Shown piece by piece: positions 59,473 to 64,000 of a DNA stretch of 64,000 nucleotides. The notes beneath the pieces are model-generated. The model ran no database searches. It was not told the origin of the DNA and saw nothing but the letters and a program-made list of their open reading frames with translations. How positions within the stretch are numbered: position 1 is the stretch's first letter; every line of letters starts with the position of its first letter. Source of the DNA: JBCCXL01 sp039191605 (GTDB lineage Bacteria > Acidobacteriota > Thermoanaerobaculia > Multivoradales > JAHZIX01); the NCBI GenBank assembly GCA_039191605.1, contig JBCCXL010000012.1, forward strand, positions 1 through 64,000, in the 5' to 3' direction. The translations under genes were made by a program, and so were the position numbers.

Positions 59473-62241
59473 TCAGAGGCGATCTGCCGCGGAGAGGCTC
59501 GGGCCGTGAAGCACCCCGTTGAGCAACAGCGGAAGGCTGGATCGCCAGAATCCCCGGAAGGACGGGTCATGGGCGAAGATCAGCGCCTGCCCGTCGCCGT
59601 GGTGCTCCAGCCCGAGGACGAGAGAGCCGGTGAGACGCTCCTGGGCTTCGGGCCAGGCGAAGCCGGAGCGCAGCGGCGTTTCCAGCGCGATGCGGGCGAT
59701 GTCCTGAGTAGGATCTCCCACCGGCAGCAGGACTCGGGAGCCGAGGACGAGGGTGGAGGGGGAGTAGATCGCCCCGGCGGTGAGAGGGTGTTGCGGCGAG
59801 AGCTCGGTGGCGAAGGCAGCCCCCGGGGTGTAGAAATCGCTTTGGCGCCAGGAGTTGGCCGCCGCCGTGAGGGCATTGCCGCTGGCAGAGCCGGAGCCCG
59901 CCCTTTCGGAGGTCCAAGGAGCAAAGGGAGAGAGCTTCTCCTCGAAGAGCCACTCGCCGGCTTCGCCGATGGCGATCAGAGTACCGCCTCGCTCCATCCA
60001 GCGCCGGAGGGTATCGGGAAGGCTCTCCGGCAGGGATGCGCTGGTCCAATCGCCGTCCGGAAGGATCAAGACATCAAAGCCGGTGAGCGCCGAGTCGTTG
60101 TCCAAGGTGTGGCGATGGATGCGGTGATGGGGTACCTCCAGCTGCTGATCCAAGAGGTGCCAAAGGGCGCCGTGGGCGGTAGGGGTGGTGGGATCGTCGG
60201 CGACCAGGGCGATCCTCGGCGGCTGCACCGTCACCATATCGAGGGAGCCGAGGGAGATGCCGGAGGCGGTGAGGCCGGAGGTCACCCGGACGATCTCGAC
60301 GCCGAAGCGTTCTCCCGCGGCGTTGAGAGAAGCCTCGAGATCGGCTCCGTTGCTGCTGCCGGGAACCAGCAGGGTGCCCGCCGGGAAGGATCCTCCGGCA
60401 TTCTCGAAGGCGCCGGTGGCGACGGAGTAGCGCAGGGATTCTCGCTGCAGCCAGGAGGTGAGGCGCCAGCCGGCGAGCCCCTGGGGGCGCACCAGATAGG
60501 CGAGGCTGCCGCGGCCGACCAGTCCGCCCTGCGGCTCGCCGGCCTCCTGTGCGGCGGCGAGGCTGCCCTGCGGCAGCTCGGTGCCGGGCTCGCTGCGGAA
60601 CACTTCGACGCCGTAGGCCAGCGGCAAAGACCAGGAGGTGATGTCCGCGAATTCTTCCTCCTGATGACGCTCTAGGCGCTGTCGCTGTCGCTGGACGAAG
60701 GCTTCCGGTAGGGCAATTTCCCGCTCCATCAAGGTCTGGGCTAGGGCTCCCAGAGCCTGAGAGGTGTCGAGGGCCCAGGTTCCCGCGTCGAAATTCCGCT
60801 GGGCGAGGTCGCCGTCGACGACCCGCCGTGCCGGCACGGCGCGCACCGGCTGGGCGAGGCGGGAAATCTCGATACCGTGATCGTCCAGGAGCTGGGCGAG
60901 GGCGTTTCCTTCTCCCTCGCCGGACCACAGGAAGTATGTGCCCGGTGCCTTGCGAGCCTCGGCCCGGGCGTCCCCAAAGTCTCGGACCAGACCGCCTCGG
61001 TTCTCCGCCGCGGTGGCCACCGTGGCCAGGGAGGTGGTGAAGTGTCGGACGATGCGATCCGCCAGGGTGAGCAGCGTGCCGTCGCGGCGCTCGACGATCT
61101 GCCCCGCAAAGCCGTGGCCGGCCATCTCGTAGGTCATGCCGATACTGTGGCGCAGGGAGGGGTAGGTGTCGCCATAGCCCGGATAGAAGAGGTCGAAGCG
61201 TTCGCCGTCAAAGTAGAACCAGCCCTGGGCGTCGAAGGTTCGGGCATTGGCCTGCCCGAATACCTCGAGCCAATCCAAAACCCTGCGATCGATGGTCTCC
61301 AGCACCGGATCCGCCGCTGGTGGGAAGTAGTAGGTGCTGTCCACCTCCATCTCGTGGACGTCGACGTAGACGTGGGGCTCCCAGCGCCGGTAGGCCGCGA
61401 CCCGATGCTGGCTCTCGATTTGAGTCATCCAGGGCCAGTCACGGTTGAGGTCGAAGAGATAGTGGTTGAAGCGCCCCCCCGGCCACGGCTCTTCGTGCTC
61501 GTAGGAGTCTCGGTGCGGGTCGGCGATGCGCCCTCGCCGCTGAAGGAATCCGGAGATGTAGCGCTCGCGACCGTCGGGGTTGGCCAGCGGGTCGAGGAGA
61601 ACCACCACTCGCTCCAGCATCTTCTCTACCTCTTCGCTGGAGCTGGCGGTAAGGGCGTAGGCGGTGGCGAGGGCGGCCTCCATCGCCGAACTTTCGTTGC
61701 CGTGGACGCCGTAGGCGAGCCAGACGAAGACCGGAAGGTCTCGGCTCAGCTCCTCCCGCTCGTCGGCGGTGGTGTCACCGCTGGCTAGGCGCAGGTGGCG
61801 GCGCCGCAGCTCTTCTAGGCGATCGAGGTTCGCCGGACTGGAGATCGCCGCTAGGCGCAGGACCCGCTGCTCATAGGTCTGACCGTATTGCCACAGGGTC
61901 ATCCGCGGTGAGCTGGACGCCAGCTCTTCGAGATAATCCAGCGCTGCGGGGTATTGCGTGAAGCGCTCCCCGAGGGCATAGCCGAGCCAGGCGGCGGGAG
62001 TGGGGACTGTGGCGTCCAGCGGGGCTAGGGAGAACTGGGGCAGCTCGCCCCGGGCCACAGGGTCGAGAGGGGCCAGCCGGGCGCCGCTGCGGGACCAGGG
62101 CAGATCGCTCGCTGGAGTGACGGGAGCCAGGACCGAGGAGAGGTCCGCGCCGGCATCGGGATCCTGGGCCTCGACGCTGAGGGGCAGCGCGAGGCAGAGT
62201 GCGGCAAGGAAGAGGGCGACACAGGCGGCGGGGACACGCAT
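59473..62241 (-). CDS. Exported M14-family zinc carboxypeptidase
   Basis: From the ATG at 62241 (AGGAG 5 bases upstream) it has 922 residues with a signal peptide (ALFLAALCLALPLSVEAQ). The M14 zinc site is His180 and Glu183 in GVHGNESSAMEA, and His296 in YVDVHEM. NPDGRERY and a downstream MTYEMAGHG supply substrate-binding and catalytic-Glu motifs. The C-terminal half (about 440-900) is a non-catalytic alpha/beta region seen in the large M14 proteins of Acidobacteriota and Gemmatimonadota. It probably digests peptides outside the cytoplasm. Confidence 0.93.
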   Translation of the reverse strand: MRVPAACVALFLAALCLALPLSVEAQDPDAGADLSSVLAPVTPASDLPWSRSGARLAPLDPVARGELPQFSLAPLDATVPTPAAWLGYALGERFTQYPAALDYLEELASSSPRMTLWQYGQTYEQRVLRLAAISSPANLDRLEELRRRHLRLASGDTTADEREELSRDLPVFVWLAYGVHGNESSAMEAALATAYALTASSSEEVEKMLERVVVLLDPLANPDGRERYISGFLQRRGRIADPHRDSYEHEEPWPGGRFNHYLFDLNRDWPWMTQIESQHRVAAYRRWEPHVYVDVHEMEVDSTYYFPPAADPVLETIDRRVLDWLEVFGQANARTFDAQGWFYFDGERFDLFYPGYGDTYPSLRHSIGMTYEMAGHGFAGQIVERRDGTLLTLADRIVRHFTTSLATVATAAENRGGLVRDFGDARAEARKAPGTYFLWSGEGEGNALAQLLDDHGIEISRLAQPVRAVPARRVVDGDLAQRNFDAGTWALDTSQALGALAQTLMEREIALPEAFVQRQRQRLERHQEEEFADITSWSLPLAYGVEVFRSEPGTELPQGSLAAAQEAGEPQGGLVGRGSLAYLVRPQGLAGWRLTSWLQRESLRYSVATGAFENAGGSFPAGTLLVPGSSNGADLEASLNAAGERFGVEIVRVTSGLTASGISLGSLDMVTVQPPRIALVADDPTTPTAHGALWHLLDQQLEVPHHRIHRHTLDNDSALTGFDVLILPDGDWTSASLPESLPDTLRRWMERGGTLIAIGEAGEWLFEEKLSPFAPWTSERAGSGSASGNALTAAANSWRQSDFYTPGAAFATELSPQHPLTAGAIYSPSTLVLGSRVLLPVGDPTQDIARIALETPLRSGFAWPEAQERLTGSLVLGLEHHGDGQALIFAHDPSFRGFWRSSLPLLLNGVLHGPSLSAADRL

Positions 62242-62477
62242 GGACACTCCTGTCGGGCCGTCGGGGGCGGCGGGCAGAGAAGGGATGAGGGAGAGTCGAT
62301 TGTAGACCCTCGGCGCAAGATCTTCGAGAGAGGACCTTCGACGGCGGAGTCGACAGGATGTCTACGGTGGGCTTCCGCGATGCGGATTCCCGATCGGGAG
62401 TCCCGAGAAGCGTGATCGGAAGGTATGCGGCGGGAGAGCGGCGTCACCGATCCGCGACGGTGAGCGCCCGCAGCGCC

Positions 62478-63856
<1,379 letters not shown>

Positions 63857-63860
<4 letters not shown>

Positions 63861-64000
63861 GGCTGGTGCTGTTCGCGGCCTGGGGGCTCCTGCGTCATTG
63901 CTTCGTCATTGCGGTGGCGGTGGGGTTCGGTCCCCACGGTTCGAGGATGGGCTCGAGAGAGACCCGAGAAGCGGAGCGCCCCCGCTCCGCCGAGGCTCAG
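63857..64000 (-). CDS. C-terminal fragment of a probable sensor histidine kinase
   Basis: The frame is open from the window edge (codon 64000-63998) and ends at TGA 63859-63857, overlapping the regulator ATG by 4 bases. That is the usual kinase-regulator coupling, also seen in pilS-pilR. The 47 visible residues start LSLGGAGALRFSGLSRAHPR and are too few to show kinase motifs. The assignment comes from the overlap, third-position GC bias and context. Confidence 0.45.

Overview
The window is a GC-rich (visibly well over 60%) bacterial chromosomal segment with about 45 protein-coding genes on both strands. I see no rRNA, tRNA, CRISPR array, integrase or insertion sequence. The gene set is a PilS/PilR-PilC-PilT block, two NtrC-type regulators, a FadN/FadA pair, a DUF4388 (PatA-like) protein, huge secreted proteins made of carboxypeptidase-regulatory-like repeats, a 922-residue M14 zinc carboxypeptidase and a DUF4097 protein. 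This mix suggests a soil- or sediment-type Acidobacteriota (perhaps the Thermoanaerobaculia side) or a close relative. That assignment is inference; no marker RNA is present to settle it.

Layout. 1-2.5 kb: a 34-bp-period repeat array, a LysR regulator, then an arsenic module (ArsR repressor and ArsI-type C-As lyase) with two copies of the same operator-like sequence. 2.6-8.2 kb: MoeA with a small membrane protein, a DUF4388 protein, an FmdB-type zinc ribbon and a large GT-C-like membrane protein. 7.7-14.1 kb (minus): pilT, pilC, pilS, pilR and a small anchored protein, the type IV pilus retraction and control block. 14.2-17.8 kb (plus): an MsbA-like ABC exporter, a membrane protein and a YccA/Bax-inhibitor-1 protein. 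17.9-25 kb (minus): a lipoprotein, an AddA/RecB-like helicase-nuclease and two adjacent trypsin-fold proteases without signal peptides. 25.5-28.1 kb (plus): an HD phosphohydrolase and an HpnB-like glycosyltransferase, followed by a second 34-bp-period array with the same 18-bp core as the first.

28.4-35.6 kb is a fatty-acid region: fadN-fadA on the minus strand and, divergently, a VOC protein, an acyl-CoA dehydrogenase and a translationally coupled ACAD10/11-type kinase. 35.7-51.1 kb (minus): a Slt-type lytic transglycosylase; two very large secreted repeat proteins overlapping by ATGA, running into prmC and murA; queG; and a saccharopine-dehydrogenase-like reductase. 51.4-52 kb: tag. 52.3-56.1 kb (minus): a small secreted peptide, an ECF sigma factor overlapping a TPR protein, and prfA. 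56.5-59.2 kb (plus): ECF sigma, membrane anti-sigma-like protein and DUF4097 protein. 59.5-64 kb (minus): the M14 carboxypeptidase, an NtrC-type regulator and the tail of its probable kinase.

Three patterns stand out. First, at least eight unrelated genes have their stop codon inside a perfect or near-perfect 12-18-bp tandem duplication. Second, two distant arrays share the same 18-bp imperfectly palindromic core and 34-bp period but have different spacers. Third, several genes have a -10-like hexamer only 6-9 bases before the start codon and no Shine-Dalgarno sequence, which suggests leaderless transcripts. The best candidates for an undescribed functional system are the secreted peptide/ECF/TPR cluster and the paired intracellular proteases; both are hypotheses.
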